Shown here in pieces: positions 19,188 through 29,419 of a stretch of 64,000 nt of DNA. The notes under the pieces are model-generated. The model saw nothing but the letters and a program-made list of their open reading frames with translations. It had not been told where the DNA came from and searched no databases. Origin of the DNA: Amycolatopsis decaplanina DSM 44594 (lineage in GTDB: Bacteria; Actinomycetota; Actinomycetes; Mycobacteriales; Pseudonocardiaceae); NCBI RefSeq assembly GCF_000342005.1, contig NZ_AOHO01000019.1, positions 1 through 64,000 of the forward strand. Reading direction: 5' to 3'. Both the position numbers and the translations under genes were made by a program. Position 1 is the first letter of the stretch. Each line of letters opens with the position of its first letter.

Positions 19188-19997
19188 CTATGCCCGGAAC
19201 TCCCGAAGCAACCGAGCCACCTCGGCCGGTCGCTCCAAGAACGGCGAGTGCCCGGCGCCCTCCACGACCTCAACCCGGGCTCCCGCCGCCGAATATCGCG
19301 CGAAAGTCTTTTCACAGTCGTAAAAACGGTCCCGCCGCCCGAGAATAACCAAGCATGGCAACGCCAAATCCGCCACTTGCTCGTCCAACGGCCGCGCGGC
19401 CAGCAATCGCGCGCGTTCGACGAGCACCACCCGGGCCATCGCCGGAGCGGTGACGGCGTGATCGGCCAGGTCCTGCAGGGGATCGTCGAACAAGACCCCT
19501 CGACGGAACCGCGAAGCGAACCGGACCCACCGCCGATGGGCGATCCGCCGCACGAGCGTGCTGACGATCGGCAGCAGCACCGGGCTGCCCGGCGGAAATG
19601 ACGCGTAGCCGTAGTCCGGAGCCTGCCCGATCAACACCAAGGAACCGGCCCTCGGCGAGATCGCGGCAAGTGCCAAAGCGACATCCGCGCCGAAGGAATG
19701 ACCGGCGATCAGGACGTCCTCGACGCCCAGCGCGTCGAGGACGGCGGCCACCATGCGGGCCTGCGACACCGCGTCGAGACCGGAAGCACCGGAAGAACCG
19801 CCGGTACAACCGTGCCCCAGCAGATCCACCCGGATCACGTGGTGCCCCGCGGACAGGCCGAGGGTGAGCCGGTCGAACCAGTGCACCGATCCGCAATACC
19901 CGTGCAGCAACAGCAACGGCGGCCCGGCACCGTCCTGACGGACATGAACGGCGGCACCGTTCACGTCGAGGATGTCGCCGATGGGGGAACGAGGCAC
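19188..19997 (-). CDS. Alpha/beta hydrolase
   Basis: A 269-residue hydrolase fold. It has the HGxxG oxyanion motif LLLLHGYCGSVHWFD, nucleophile elbow IAGHSFGADVALALA (Ser near 110), an acid in VILGRRDRFYD and the catalytic His in EGAGHSPFLERP. Substrate is unknown; the layout is that of epoxide hydrolase/haloperoxidase-like esterases without a large cap. There is no signal peptide. It is convergent with dgdA, and the 124-bp gap contains imperfect CGGACGA/TCGTCCG and GAGACG/CGTCTC repeats that may act as a terminator. No operon partner is seen. Confidence 0.85.
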   Translation of the reverse strand: MPRSPIGDILDVNGAAVHVRQDGAGPPLLLLHGYCGSVHWFDRLTLGLSAGHHVIRVDLLGHGCTGGSSGASGLDAVSQARMVAAVLDALGVEDVLIAGHSFGADVALALAAISPRAGSLVLIGQAPDYGYASFPPGSPVLLPIVSTLVRRIAHRRWVRFASRFRRGVLFDDPLQDLADHAVTAPAMARVVLVERARLLAARPLDEQVADLALPCLVILGRRDRFYDCEKTFARYSAAGARVEVVEGAGHSPFLERPAEVARLLREFRA

Positions 19998-20174
19998 TCC
20001 CCCAAAGTAACTCAGACCGGCACGCTCTCCCTGCCGCAGGACAACAGGAAGGCCGCGATCCCGACGGGAAGGAACATGAGTACGCCGTAGATCCCGGCCG
20101 ACGCCCTTTCAGGTCGGCATCGTGTCAAGCGGCGAGAAGCCGGCCAAGACACCGAAACCCGGACGTTACCCCGC

Positions 20175-20212
20175 TTGACTTTTTCGAGAGCAGTGCTCAC
20201 TATGGTTATAAG
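20175..20212 (+). promoter_or_regulatory. Promoter/operator of the quinone-oxidoreductase-like gene
   Basis: TTGACT (20175-20180) precedes GAGAGCAGTGCTCAC, containing near-palindrome GAGCAGTGCTC (about 20187-20199), then TATGGT and TATAAG. The dyad has the look of a TetR-type operator. No gene is supported in 19998-20248; a 62-codon minus frame ending in a hydrophobic stretch (20012-20200) starts inside this operator and is probably not coding. Confidence 0.45.
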
Positions 20213-20248
20213 CTCTAACGGACGCTACAAGCAATCGAGGAGATCACG

Positions 20249-21274
20249 ATGGGCATGCTGACCGAGGTGGTACTGCCGGGCAAGGTCGAGCCGGAAGGCC
20301 TGGAGCTGCGGGAACGCCCGCTTCCCGAGCCCGGTCCCGGCCAGGTCGTGATCGCGATGGAGGCGACCGGGGTGTCGTTCGCCGAACAGCAGATGCGCCG
20401 CGGCAAGTACTACGACCAGCCGCCCTTCCCTTTCGTCCCCGGCTATGACCTGGTCGGCACGGTGCTGACCACCGGCGACGGGGTCGACCGAGGACTCGCC
20501 GGCCACCGGGTCGCCGCGCTGACGAAGGTCGGGAGCTGGGCCAGCCATGTGGTCCTCGACGCCGCCGACGTCGTACCCGTCCCGGACGGGCTCGGCGCCG
20601 AAGAGGCCGAGACCGCGGTGGTCAACGGCATCACCGCCTGGCAGATGCTGCACCGCAAGGCCCGGGTACGTGCCGGGCAGACGATCCTGGTCCACGGCGC
20701 GAACGGCGGGGTCGGTTCGCTGCTGGTCCAGCTCGCCGCGCAGGCGGGTGTGCAGGTGATCGGCACGGCGTCGGAACGGCACCACGAAGCGTTGCGACGT
20801 CAGGGAGTCATGCCGATCGACTACCGGACAGAGGACATCTCCGCGCGCGTCCGGGAACTCGCGCCCGAGGGGGTCGACGCCGTCTTCGACCACGTCGGCG
20901 GCGCGAGCGTGCCCGCGTCGTGGAAGCTGCTCGCCCGCGGTGGCACCCTCGTCTCCTACGGCAGTGCCGCGACCCGCGACGACGAGGGCTCCAAGCAGTT
21001 GCCCGTGCTCAAGATCCTCGCCCGCGTGCTGGTGTGGAACAGCCTGCCCAACGGCCGCAACGCGTACTTCTTCAACGTCTGGGCCGGCCGGTCCTTCGCC
21101 AAGAACCGGTTCCGCGCCCGCTTGCGCGAAGACCTCACCCAGGTCTTCACGGCACTGAAGGACGGCACGATCACGGCGCAGGTCGCGGCGCGCCTGCCGT
21201 TGAGCCGGGTCGCGGAAGCGATGCGGCTGGCCGAATCCGGGACGATCTCGAGCAAGGTGGTGCTCACGCCGTAA
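20249..21274 (+). CDS. Medium-chain zinc-less quinone oxidoreductase-like enzyme
   Basis: A 341-residue MDR-family NADPH:quinone reductase/enoyl reductase homologue. A GroES-like N-terminal domain carries GVSFAEQQMRRGKYYDQPPF and FVPGYDLVGTV. The Rossmann motif ILVHGANGGVGSLLVQLAAQ is at about 152-171, and the end IRSKVVLTP-like reads TISSKVVLTP. There are no structural zinc cysteines. It probably reduces quinones or unsaturated carbonyls and is often induced by electrophiles via a TetR. The ATG at 20249 follows GAGGAGA. The gene is apparently monocistronic, with an operator-like dyad upstream. Confidence 0.88.
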   Translation: MGMLTEVVLPGKVEPEGLELRERPLPEPGPGQVVIAMEATGVSFAEQQMRRGKYYDQPPFPFVPGYDLVGTVLTTGDGVDRGLAGHRVAALTKVGSWASHVVLDAADVVPVPDGLGAEEAETAVVNGITAWQMLHRKARVRAGQTILVHGANGGVGSLLVQLAAQAGVQVIGTASERHHEALRRQGVMPIDYRTEDISARVRELAPEGVDAVFDHVGGASVPASWKLLARGGTLVSYGSAATRDDEGSKQLPVLKILARVLVWNSLPNGRNAYFFNVWAGRSFAKNRFRARLREDLTQVFTALKDGTITAQVAARLPLSRVAEAMRLAESGTISSKVVLTP

Positions 21275-21332
21275 GAGTTCGGTAACCGCGCGAATCAGGC
21301 GATCCGGACGGTTCGCGCGGTTGAATGACCGC

Positions 21333-21869
21333 ATGAAACGCAAGCGGGTGCTCGCCGTACTGGCGGCCGGGCTGGTGGTGGCGGTGGCCGCGGGCCTCTA
21401 CTGGTTCCAGCCGTGGAAGCTCTGGGTGAACGAAACCGTCCAGGAGGCCTTGCCCGTCATCGCCCAGCCTTCGGTTCAAACCTCCGAAAGTGCCACGCCC
21501 GCCCCGAAAGAGCCCACGGTCGTGGCGACCGGCGCACTGATCGGCCACGAACACGCGACCAGCGGCGACGTCCGGATCCTGCGTGCGGCCGACGGTTCGC
21601 TGGTGCTGCGCCTGGAGAACCTCGACACGAGCAACGGACCGGATCTGCGGGTCTGGCTCACCGACGCGCCGGTCCTCCCCGGCAAGGACGGCTGGTTCGT
21701 GTTCGACGACGGCGCGCACGTGAGCGCCGGGAAACTCAAGGGCAACAAGGGAAGCCAGAACTACCCGCTGCCCGCGGGCACCGATCTGGCGCGCTATTCG
21801 AGCGTGACGATCTGGTGCGACCGGTTCAACGTGTCCTTCGGTGCGGCCGAGCTGACGAAAACCGCTTAG
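21333..21869 (+). CDS. Membrane-anchored DM13-domain protein
   Basis: A 178-residue protein. A basic start MKRKR and a single membrane helix (about 5-25) are followed by an extracellular Ser/Thr/Pro linker and a DM13 domain at about 70-175. The domain is seen as GALIGHEHATSGDVRIL, LRLENLDTSNGPDLRVWLTD, and a conserved Cys in VTIWCDRFNVSFGAAEL. DM13 is a predicted redox or ligand-binding beta domain found outside cells. No ribosome site precedes the ATG at 21333, so it may be leaderless; a TTG at 21321 is an alternative. It overlaps the TetR gene tail to tail by 4 bp. Confidence 0.85.
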   Translation: MKRKRVLAVLAAGLVVAVAAGLYWFQPWKLWVNETVQEALPVIAQPSVQTSESATPAPKEPTVVATGALIGHEHATSGDVRILRAADGSLVLRLENLDTSNGPDLRVWLTDAPVLPGKDGWFVFDDGAHVSAGKLKGNKGSQNYPLPAGTDLARYSSVTIWCDRFNVSFGAAELTKTA

Positions 21870-22495
21870 GCGAGCCGGTCCACGGCGTATTCCATCTCCG
21901 CGCGGACGGCACGCAGATCGATGCCACCGGGATCGATGATCGCGGCCACGGCGATCCCCCGCAGCTGGCCCACCAGCGCCGCCGCGTACGCGTCGGGGTC
22001 GCGGACACCGGTGATGGAGCCGTCCGCGAGCCCGGCGGCGATGGTCTGCGCGATGGCGAACCGGTACCGGCGGTCGGCCTCGGTCATCGCCGACCGCACC
22101 GCCGGATCGCCGACGGTCGCGTCCGTCCAGAGCACCACGAACGCCCGGTTCAGCGGCGGCATGTCGGTGAGCAGCTCGAAGAAGACGTCCAGCAGGGCCC
22201 GCAGCATGTCCATCGGGCTGGGGGTCAGCCCGCCGGTCCTGGTGGCGACGGCGGCGCCGAAAACATCGGCGAACTTCTCCGCGGCGAACTCGACGAGCCG
22301 CTGCACCAGCGTCTCCTTCGAGCCGAACAACTGGTGGACGACACCGCTGGGATAGCCGGTCCTGGCGCAGATCATGCCGATCTTGAGCCGGGCGAAGCCT
22401 GCCTCGCCGATCAGGCGGGCGGCGGTGTCGAGAATCCGTGTCCGTGCGATCTCCTGGTCACGCTGGACCTGGTGCTCCTCCGCAGACGAGTCCAC
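21866..22495 (-). CDS. TetR-family regulator
   Basis: A 209-residue TetR regulator. The HTH is GFARLKIGMICARTGYPSGV then VHQLFGSKETLVQRLVEF, at about residues 30-65. The C-terminal domain is a typical helical bundle with PMDMLRALLDVFFELL. I start it at GTG 22495 (DSSAEEHQVQRDQEIARTRIL); the open frame upstream runs through the divergent gene's promoter. It is divergent from rpiB (60 bp between starts) and convergent with the DM13 gene. The target and ligand are unknown; the nearest candidate target is rpiB. Confidence 0.82.
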   Translation of the reverse strand: MDSSAEEHQVQRDQEIARTRILDTAARLIGEAGFARLKIGMICARTGYPSGVVHQLFGSKETLVQRLVEFAAEKFADVFGAAVATRTGGLTPSPMDMLRALLDVFFELLTDMPPLNRAFVVLWTDATVGDPAVRSAMTEADRRYRFAIAQTIAAGLADGSITGVRDPDAYAAALVGQLRGIAVAAIIDPGGIDLRAVRAEMEYAVDRLA

Positions 22496-22555
22496 GCCGA
22501 GATCCTCCCATGACTTCCGGTTCGTCACCGGTCGACGCGGCGTTACGATCCGGAC

Positions 22556-22987
22556 ATGAGGATCGCCTTCGCCGCCGACGACCGGAACGCCACCACGGAC
22601 GCCGTCCAGGCCTATCTCGCCGAGGCGGGCCACGAGGTGCTCCGACCGGCGACGTCGGACGTCTGGCCGGAACTCGGCGCGGCGGTGGGCAGGTCGGTCG
22701 CCGACGGTGAGGCCGATTTCGGCGTGGTGATGTGCTGGACCGGGACGGGCACGGCCATCGCGGCCAACAAGGTCCCCGGGGTCCGCGCGGCACTGGCCTG
22801 GGACACCTGGATCGCCGCGGGCGCGCGCAAGTGGAACGACGCCAATGTGCTGGCACTGAGCCTGAAGCGGCTCGCTCCCGACGTGGCCGTCGAAATCACC
22901 GGCGTGTTCCTTTCCGGTGTCGTGCCCGACCCCGATGAAACGGCGAATATCGCCCGGCTCGGCGAAATGGACGAATTCCGTCGGTGA
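22556..22987 (+). CDS. RpiB/LacAB-family sugar-phosphate isomerase
   Basis: A 143-residue isomerase, the usual RpiB length (about 145-160). The family signature is CWTGTGTAIAANKVPGVRAAL, here CWTGTGTAIAANKVPG (about 61-76), with the catalytic-position Cys in VVMCWTG. N-terminal IAFAADDRN corresponds to the phosphate-binding AxDHxG segment, but the usual His is Arg in DDRN. It should interconvert aldo- and keto-pentose phosphates or related sugars. The Asp-His change suggests a different substrate from ribose 5-phosphate. It is divergent from the TetR gene. Confidence 0.85.
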   Translation: MRIAFAADDRNATTDAVQAYLAEAGHEVLRPATSDVWPELGAAVGRSVADGEADFGVVMCWTGTGTAIAANKVPGVRAALAWDTWIAAGARKWNDANVLALSLKRLAPDVAVEITGVFLSGVVPDPDETANIARLGEMDEFRR

Positions 22988-23076
22988 ACGGCACCGAACC
23001 AGTGAACGGTTAACGCTGTCGAACGTATTAGGCCGTTCGCAGGAAAATCACCACTCTACGTAGTGACGCTTCCCAT

Positions 23077-23092
23077 ATTGGTCCAGACCACG
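23077..23092. promoter_or_regulatory. DasR-type (dre) palindrome upstream of the chitinase gene
   Basis: ATTGGTCCAGACCACG is close to the dre consensus ACTGGTCTAGACCACT of the GntR-family regulator DasR and to the TGGTCCAGACCT element of Streptomyces chitinase promoters. It lies 156 bp upstream of the ATG at 23249, in a 261-bp gap with no gene. The ribosome site of the chitinase is AAGGAG at 23239-23244. Confidence 0.65.
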
Positions 23093-23248
23093 TACCGTCT
23101 CCCGCAACAAAGCGTTCCGCATGGAGGTGGTCGATGAAGACGCATCCCCGCCTGCCCGGCTTCGGCCGCGGCAACGCGATGTCGCCGATTTCCCTTTGAC
23201 GAAATCATCTCCAAGATCATTTCCCTGCACCGGGTTGTAAGGAGTGAA

Positions 23249-24898
<1,650 letters not shown>

Positions 24899-24908
24899 GA
24901 GGTTGACA

Positions 24909-26306
24909 GTGGCCAAGCGGACTTGGATCCAGGCTGTGGGCCTGTCCGCCGCTGCCGCAACGGCCGGCGCGGTCCTCGTGATCGCGCCGGCCTCCGCGGC
25001 CGGCGGTGTCGGCGCCGCCTTCAGCAAAGGCTCCGATTGGGGCTCCGGCTGGGAAGGCAAGTACACGATCACCAACAACTCGGGATCGAACCTTCCCGCG
25101 TGGACGGTCGAATTCGACCTCCCCGCGGGGCACTCGATCGCTTCGCTGTGGGACGGCAGCTACTCGGTCTCCGGGCAGCACGTGACGGTGAAGAACACCT
25201 GGAACGGCAACCTTTCCAACGGTGGCAACACCAGTTTCGGGTTCAACGTCAAGTACTCCGGGGGCTACGTCGCCCCGGCGAACTGCAAGATCAACGGTGG
25301 TTCCTGTGATCCGGGCGGCGGCGGCCCGACCACGACGCCGACCACGCCCACCACCACGATCACGCCCACCACCACGACCACGCCCACGACGTCGACCTCC
25401 CCGACGACGACCACGAGCAACCCGCCGCTGCCCGGCGGCCGTGGCGCGCCGTATCTGTACATGGGCTGGGGCAGCCCGCCGAATCCGCAGACGGTCATGA
25501 ACGCGACCGGGATCAAGTGGTTCACGTTGGCGTTCATCCTGTCGTCCGGTGGGTGCGATCCCGCTTGGGACGGCAGCCGTCCGCTGCAGGGCGGCGTCGA
25601 CGCGAACGCGATCGCGCAGATCAAGGCCGCGGGCGGGCAGATCGTGCCGTCCTTCGGCGGGTGGAGCGGCAACAAGCTCGGCCCGAACTGCTCGACGCCG
25701 GAAGCGCTCGCCGGGGCCTACCAGAAGGTGATCGACGCCTACGGTCTCAAGGCGATCGACATCGACATCGAAAACACCGACGAGTTCGAGAACGCGGTCG
25801 TACAGGACCGCGTCCTGAACGCGCTGAAGATCGTGAAGGCGAACAACCCCGGTATCCAGACCATCCTCACCTTCGGCACGACGACCACCGGCCCGAACTT
25901 CTGGGGCCAGCGGCTCATCGACCAGTCGAAGGCGCTGAACGCCGGGATCGACGTCTACACGATCATGCCGTTCGACTTCGGTGGTGGCGCCGACATGTAC
26001 GGGAACACCATCAACGCCGCGAACGGCCTGCGGGACAAGCTGAAGTCGACGTTCGGGTGGAACGACGCCACGGCGTACGGCCACCTGGGCATCAGCGGGA
26101 TGAACGGCCTTTCGGACCAGCGGGAACTGACGAGTCTCGACACCTGGACCCGCATCACGAACTGGTCCAAGACCAACAAGATCGCCAGGCTCGCGTTCTG
26201 GTCGACCAACCGTGACCGGGGCTGCGCAGGCGGCGGGGTCGCCGAGAACTGCAGTGGCATCGCGCAGAACGACTGGGACTTCACGCGGATCACCGCGGGC
26301 TTCTGA
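24909..26306 (+). CDS. Secreted GH18 protein with CBM2
   Basis: A 465-residue secreted protein. It has a signal peptide ending near APASA-AGG (about 30), a CBM2 almost identical to that of the upstream chitinase, a Thr-rich linker (about 135-170) and a smaller GH18 barrel (about 175-465). The GH18 motif is KAIDIDIE (Glu288); the first Asp of DxxDxDxE is Lys here, and the SxGG motif is PSFGGWSG. It is a member of the shorter, insertion-free GH18 group. I chose GTG at 24909 because GAGAGG is 6 bases upstream; a TTG at 24903 is too close. It is almost certainly co-transcribed with the upstream chitinase, the two perhaps acting together on chitin. Confidence 0.9.
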   Translation: MAKRTWIQAVGLSAAAATAGAVLVIAPASAAGGVGAAFSKGSDWGSGWEGKYTITNNSGSNLPAWTVEFDLPAGHSIASLWDGSYSVSGQHVTVKNTWNGNLSNGGNTSFGFNVKYSGGYVAPANCKINGGSCDPGGGGPTTTPTTPTTTITPTTTTTPTTSTSPTTTTSNPPLPGGRGAPYLYMGWGSPPNPQTVMNATGIKWFTLAFILSSGGCDPAWDGSRPLQGGVDANAIAQIKAAGGQIVPSFGGWSGNKLGPNCSTPEALAGAYQKVIDAYGLKAIDIDIENTDEFENAVVQDRVLNALKIVKANNPGIQTILTFGTTTTGPNFWGQRLIDQSKALNAGIDVYTIMPFDFGGGADMYGNTINAANGLRDKLKSTFGWNDATAYGHLGISGMNGLSDQRELTSLDTWTRITNWSKTNKIARLAFWSTNRDRGCAGGGVAENCSGIAQNDWDFTRITAGF

Positions 26307-26337
26307 CGTCCCTTCCCTGGTAAGTACTCCCCGAACC

Positions 26338-26373
26338 GCGGGCCCGCACCGATGCTGCACGGTGCGGGCCCGC
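26338..26373 (+). terminator. Terminator of the chitinase operon
   Basis: Perfect 13-bp arms GCGGGCCCGCACC (26338-26350) and 26361-26373 around a 10-nt loop, 31 bases after the stop. A short CTCC follows instead of a T run. It is strong enough to end the two-gene chitinase transcript. Confidence 0.75.
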
Positions 26374-26380
26374 TCCTTCA

Positions 26381-26447
26381 CGCAACCAGTCACCTAATTG
26401 CGGTCGATCCGCGCGCAAGGACCGCCATTCGGCACCTACTTGCGCGG
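26381..26447. repeat. 67-bp direct repeat, copy 1
   Basis: This stretch (begins CGCAACCAGTCACCTAATTG) recurs at 26577-26643 with one mismatch, 196 bp away. The two copies flank hairpin family A. The interval has no gene, and the repeats contain GCGCGCAAG/CTTGCGCG-type short dyads. Confidence 0.85.
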
Positions 26448-26473
26448 GCGACCGCGCGACGGCCGCGAGCGTG

Positions 26474-26530
26474 AGTACGTGAAGGACCCCTTCCTTGCGC
26501 CTGGGTACAGGAAGGGGTCCTTCACATACT
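26474..26530. repeat. Long hairpin (family A, copy 1)
   Basis: Arms AGTACGTGAAGGACCCCTTC...(26474-26495) and 26509-26530, 22 bp with one mismatch, enclose the 13-nt loop TGCGCCTGGGTAC. Copies at 45911 and 54629 share arms and loop. It lies between two convergent GH18 genes. Confidence 0.85.
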
Positions 26531-26576
26531 TGGGGTGATGCCTCCGCAACCGCAGCCGTCCCGAAGGCTTCTCCTC

Positions 26577-26643
26577 CGCAACCAGTCACCTAATTGCGGT
26601 CGATGCGCGCGCAAGGACCGCCATTCGGCACCTACTTGCGCGG
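26577..26643. repeat. 67-bp direct repeat, copy 2
   Basis: Second copy of the element at 26381-26447, ending 10 bases before the stop codon of the minus-strand GH18 gene. The single difference is GATGCG here against GATCCG in copy 1. Confidence 0.85.
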
Positions 26644-26653
26644 CCAGCAGGGG

Positions 26654-28423
26654 TCAGGGCAGGGCGTTCAGGAACGGTTCGTGGGCGTTCTGGAATTCCC
26701 ACCCGTAGTACCGGTCCCAGTTGATCGACCACGTCATCAGGCCGCGCAACGCCGGCGATGCACCACCGCGCAGCGAGTACGAACCGCAGCCGGAGTTCTT
26801 CACCAGGCAGTTCAGCGCCGAATGCACCGCCGCCGGCGCGGTGTGCCCGTTGCCCGCGCTCACCGCGGCGGGCAGGCCGAACGCGATCTGGTCCTCACGC
26901 AGCCCCGGGAACCGGAATCCGGTCGAGGACACCGTGAATCCCGCCTTGATCATGTCGGTCATCGCGATGTGGAAGTCCGCGCCGCCCATGAAGTGGTACT
27001 GGTTGTCCAGGCCCATCACCGGTCCGGAGTTGTAGTCCTGGACGTGCAGCACGGTCAGCGCGTCCCGCATCGCGTGGATCACCGGCAGGTACGAACCCGT
27101 CCGGTTGTCGGCGCCGCCGAGGCCTCCGTAGTACTGGTACCCGGTCTGCACGAAGAACGTCTCCGGCGCCATCGTGAGCACGAATCCCGCACCGTACTTG
27201 GCTTTCAGCGTCTTCAGCGCCGAAATGAGATTGACGATCACCGGCGTGGTCGGGTTGCGGAAGTCGTTGTCGCCGGCGTTGAGGTACAGCGAGTGTCCCT
27301 CGAAGTCGATGTCGAGCCCGTTCAGCCCGTATCGGTCGATGATCGCCGACACCGAACTGACGAACGCGTCGCGTGCCGCGGTCGTGGTCAGCTGCACCTG
27401 GCCGTTCTGCCCGCCGATGGAGATCAGGACCTTCTTGCCCTGCGCCTGCTTCGCGCGGATCGCGGCGATGAAATCCGCGTCGCTTTCGACGGTCGGGCAT
27501 TCAGCGACCGGGCACCGGGTGAAGCGGATGTCGCCGGAGGTCACCGAGGTCGGCTCGCCGAAGGCCAGGTTGACGATGTCCCACGCCGCCGGGACGTCGG
27601 CCATCCGCGTGTAGCCGGAACCGTTGGCGAAACTCGCGTGCAGGTAGCCGATCAACGCGTGCTTCGGCAGGCCGGTGTCGACGCAACCGGAGGTCGTGGC
27701 GCCCGCTTCCGTGGTCTTCGGCGATTCGCCCGCGCTGTTGTACGCGGCCACCGAGTAGTTGTGTGACGAACAGGCCGTCAGTCCCGAGATCGTCGCCGAA
27801 GTCCCGGTCACCGTCGCGACCACGTTCCCGCCCTCGTACACGCGATAGCCGGTCACCGTCCCCGCCGAGGCGCCCCACGAGAGCGCGATCGACGAGTTCG
27901 TCACCGTGCCCACGGCCGGGCTTCCCGGTGTCGGCGGTGCTCCGGGGGTGCCACCGCCGGGTCCGTCGAGGTTGATGTCGTCCGCGTAAAAGGTGCCTGA
28001 CCCGTACCAGCCGTGGACGTACACCTCCGCCGTCGTCTGTGTGGCCGCCGTCGTGAACGAAAGCGACAACTGCGTGTAAGAGGTCGCCGCGGTCCACGTC
28101 GACGGCCCGCCCGTGACCCCGAGATACACCGGGTTCCCGTTCACCCAGGCCGAAACCGCGTAGGTCGTGTTCGGCTGGACGGATACCGTCTGTGCACACT
28201 TGCCGATCGTCGAGCCGGGCGTCACAGCGACGGCGTAACCGCCAGAACGGACCGGTGTGCTCACGGCCGCGCCCGCCGCGCAGGACCAGCCGGACGTCGA
28301 ACCCGCCTCGAAACCGGGATTGAGGAGCAGGTTGGCCGCGTTCGCGGTACCGCCGCCCGTTATCAGGCCGGTGAAGGTGAGCACCAAAACGGCCAGAAAA
28401 GCCAAGGATCTGGAACGCCTCAT
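26654..28423 (-). CDS. Secreted chitinase: CBM + FnIII + GH18 (ChiD-like)
   Basis: A 589-residue secreted chitinase. It has a signal peptide (to about TANA-A, residue 29) and an N-terminal carbohydrate-binding beta-sandwich (about 31-155, starts NLLLNPGFEAGSTSGWSC and ends FYADDINLDGPGG). A fibronectin III domain spans about 165-245, and a GH18 barrel about 255-589. Catalytic motif is NGLDIDFEG (Glu375), with Asn at the first Asp of DxxDxDxE; SIGGQNG is the SxGG strand. The ATG at 28423 has a perfect GGAGG 8 bases upstream. The gene is convergent with the other two GH18 genes and has its own DasR-type site, so the three may form one regulon despite two transcripts. Confidence 0.93.
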   Translation of the reverse strand: MRRSRSLAFLAVLVLTFTGLITGGGTANAANLLLNPGFEAGSTSGWSCAAGAAVSTPVRSGGYAVAVTPGSTIGKCAQTVSVQPNTTYAVSAWVNGNPVYLGVTGGPSTWTAATSYTQLSLSFTTAATQTTAEVYVHGWYGSGTFYADDINLDGPGGGTPGAPPTPGSPAVGTVTNSSIALSWGASAGTVTGYRVYEGGNVVATVTGTSATISGLTACSSHNYSVAAYNSAGESPKTTEAGATTSGCVDTGLPKHALIGYLHASFANGSGYTRMADVPAAWDIVNLAFGEPTSVTSGDIRFTRCPVAECPTVESDADFIAAIRAKQAQGKKVLISIGGQNGQVQLTTTAARDAFVSSVSAIIDRYGLNGLDIDFEGHSLYLNAGDNDFRNPTTPVIVNLISALKTLKAKYGAGFVLTMAPETFFVQTGYQYYGGLGGADNRTGSYLPVIHAMRDALTVLHVQDYNSGPVMGLDNQYHFMGGADFHIAMTDMIKAGFTVSSTGFRFPGLREDQIAFGLPAAVSAGNGHTAPAAVHSALNCLVKNSGCGSYSLRGGASPALRGLMTWSINWDRYYGWEFQNAHEPFLNALP

Positions 28424-28466
28424 CGCGATTCCTCCGTAAAAGGGCGGCCTGCCGCCGCGCTGGGCT

Positions 28467-28482
28467 AATTGTCTAGACCAAT
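28467..28482. promoter_or_regulatory. DasR-type (dre) palindrome upstream of the third GH18 gene
   Basis: Read on the minus strand the site is ATTGGTCTAGACAATT, matching the dre core TGGTCTAGAC with its left arm shared with the site at 23077. It lies 44 bp upstream of the ATG at 28423, overlapping the likely promoter. It is also in the gap before the plus-strand sigma factor gene. Confidence 0.65.
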
Positions 28483-28666
28483 CTGGCGAAAGTCCATACC
28501 CCGGGGACACCAGGGCCTAAAGACCCGACTACTCCGGGCTGCTGTACCGGTGTGACGCGCGGACGCGCTCCGTAACGTCGAAAGGGCCAAACAGGCCTGG
28601 GGGCTTTCGGGAGGTGGGGACGATGGGAACGCACAGGCAAGTGTCGAGAACGGTCCATCCGGCGTG

Positions 28667-29299
28667 ATGACCGTGTCCGAAGCCATACGCCCGGCATATC
28701 AGCCCCGCCCGGGAGAGCCGGACGGCGAACTGATCCGTGCGGCGATCAAGGGTGACCGGCGGGCCGTCGGGAGCCTGCTGGCGCTTCTCCGGCCGATCGT
28801 GTTCCGATACTGCGTGGGCAGGCTGGGCATGACGACACGCGGCGTCTCCAGTGCCGACGACTGCACGCAGGAGGTCCTGATGGCCGTCCTCGTCGCCTTG
28901 CCGCGCTACAGCTACCAGGACGACAGCTTCCTGCCGTACGTCTTCGGGATCGCCTCGCACAAGGTCGCCGACGTCCGCCGGAACCTCGCCCGCGACCCGT
29001 CCGCGCCGGTGCCCGATCCGGAGCCCGAACAGGACGGGCCGTGGAATCCGACGTTCGAAGAGGTCGAGAAGGCGGACCGCGGCCGCCGGTTGTCGCGGCT
29101 GTTCGAAATCCTTTCGGCGAAGCAACGCGCCGTGCTGCTGCTGCGCGTGGTCCACGGGTACAGCGCCGAAGAGACCGCCGACGCGCTGGACATGGCGAGC
29201 GCGGGCGCGGTCCGCGTCACCCAGCACCGGGCGCTCCACGAACTGCGCCGGGTGCTGCGCGAGGATCCCGATTTCGCCGGCGGGTTCACCTTCTTCTGA
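28667..29299 (+). CDS. ECF-type sigma factor (ShbA/SigD-like)
   Basis: A 210-residue RNA polymerase sigma factor. Region 2 is at about 25-95 (DCTQEVLMAVLVALPRY and SYQDDSFLPYVFGIASHKVA), and region 4 at about 145-205 (LSAKQRAVLLLRVVHGYSAE then ETADALDMASAGAVRVTQHR). This matches the ShbA/SigD group, which in Streptomyces directs hrdB transcription and in mycobacteria acts on ribosomal genes. There is no anti-sigma gene beside it, as in the ShbA type. The start is ATG 28667, with a GTG one codon earlier. It is convergent with a response-regulator gene, with a long hairpin between. Confidence 0.85.
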   Translation: MTVSEAIRPAYQPRPGEPDGELIRAAIKGDRRAVGSLLALLRPIVFRYCVGRLGMTTRGVSSADDCTQEVLMAVLVALPRYSYQDDSFLPYVFGIASHKVADVRRNLARDPSAPVPDPEPEQDGPWNPTFEEVEKADRGRRLSRLFEILSAKQRAVLLLRVVHGYSAEETADALDMASAGAVRVTQHRALHELRRVLREDPDFAGGFTFF

Positions 29300-29328
29300 G
29301 AAGGCGGCGCGTCGGTCGCCGGGTGAGG

Positions 29329-29404
29329 CTGAAGGGGACTTTCCCCTCGTCGCGCGCGGCGAAGGGCGCTTTACCCGCATCGCATGCGGGGAAAGTCCCT
29401 TCAG
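29329..29404. repeat. Compound hairpin (family D, copy 1)
   Basis: 76 bp. The outer arms CTGAAGGGGACTTTCCCC (29329-29346) and 29388-29404 pair with one bulge. Inside are two smaller dyads, CGTCGCGCGCGGCG and CCCGCATCGCATGCGGG. A second 76-bp member lies at 59961-60036. It fills the convergent junction of the sigma factor and response-regulator genes. Confidence 0.8.
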
Positions 29405-29419
29405 CTCGCCTTGTGCCTT

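Noticed and set aside
20012..20200. A 62-codon minus-strand frame with a hydrophobic C-terminus
   Set aside because: Its GTG lies inside an operator-like dyad; only the last 25 residues look membrane-like. It could be a gene scrap but cannot be supported.
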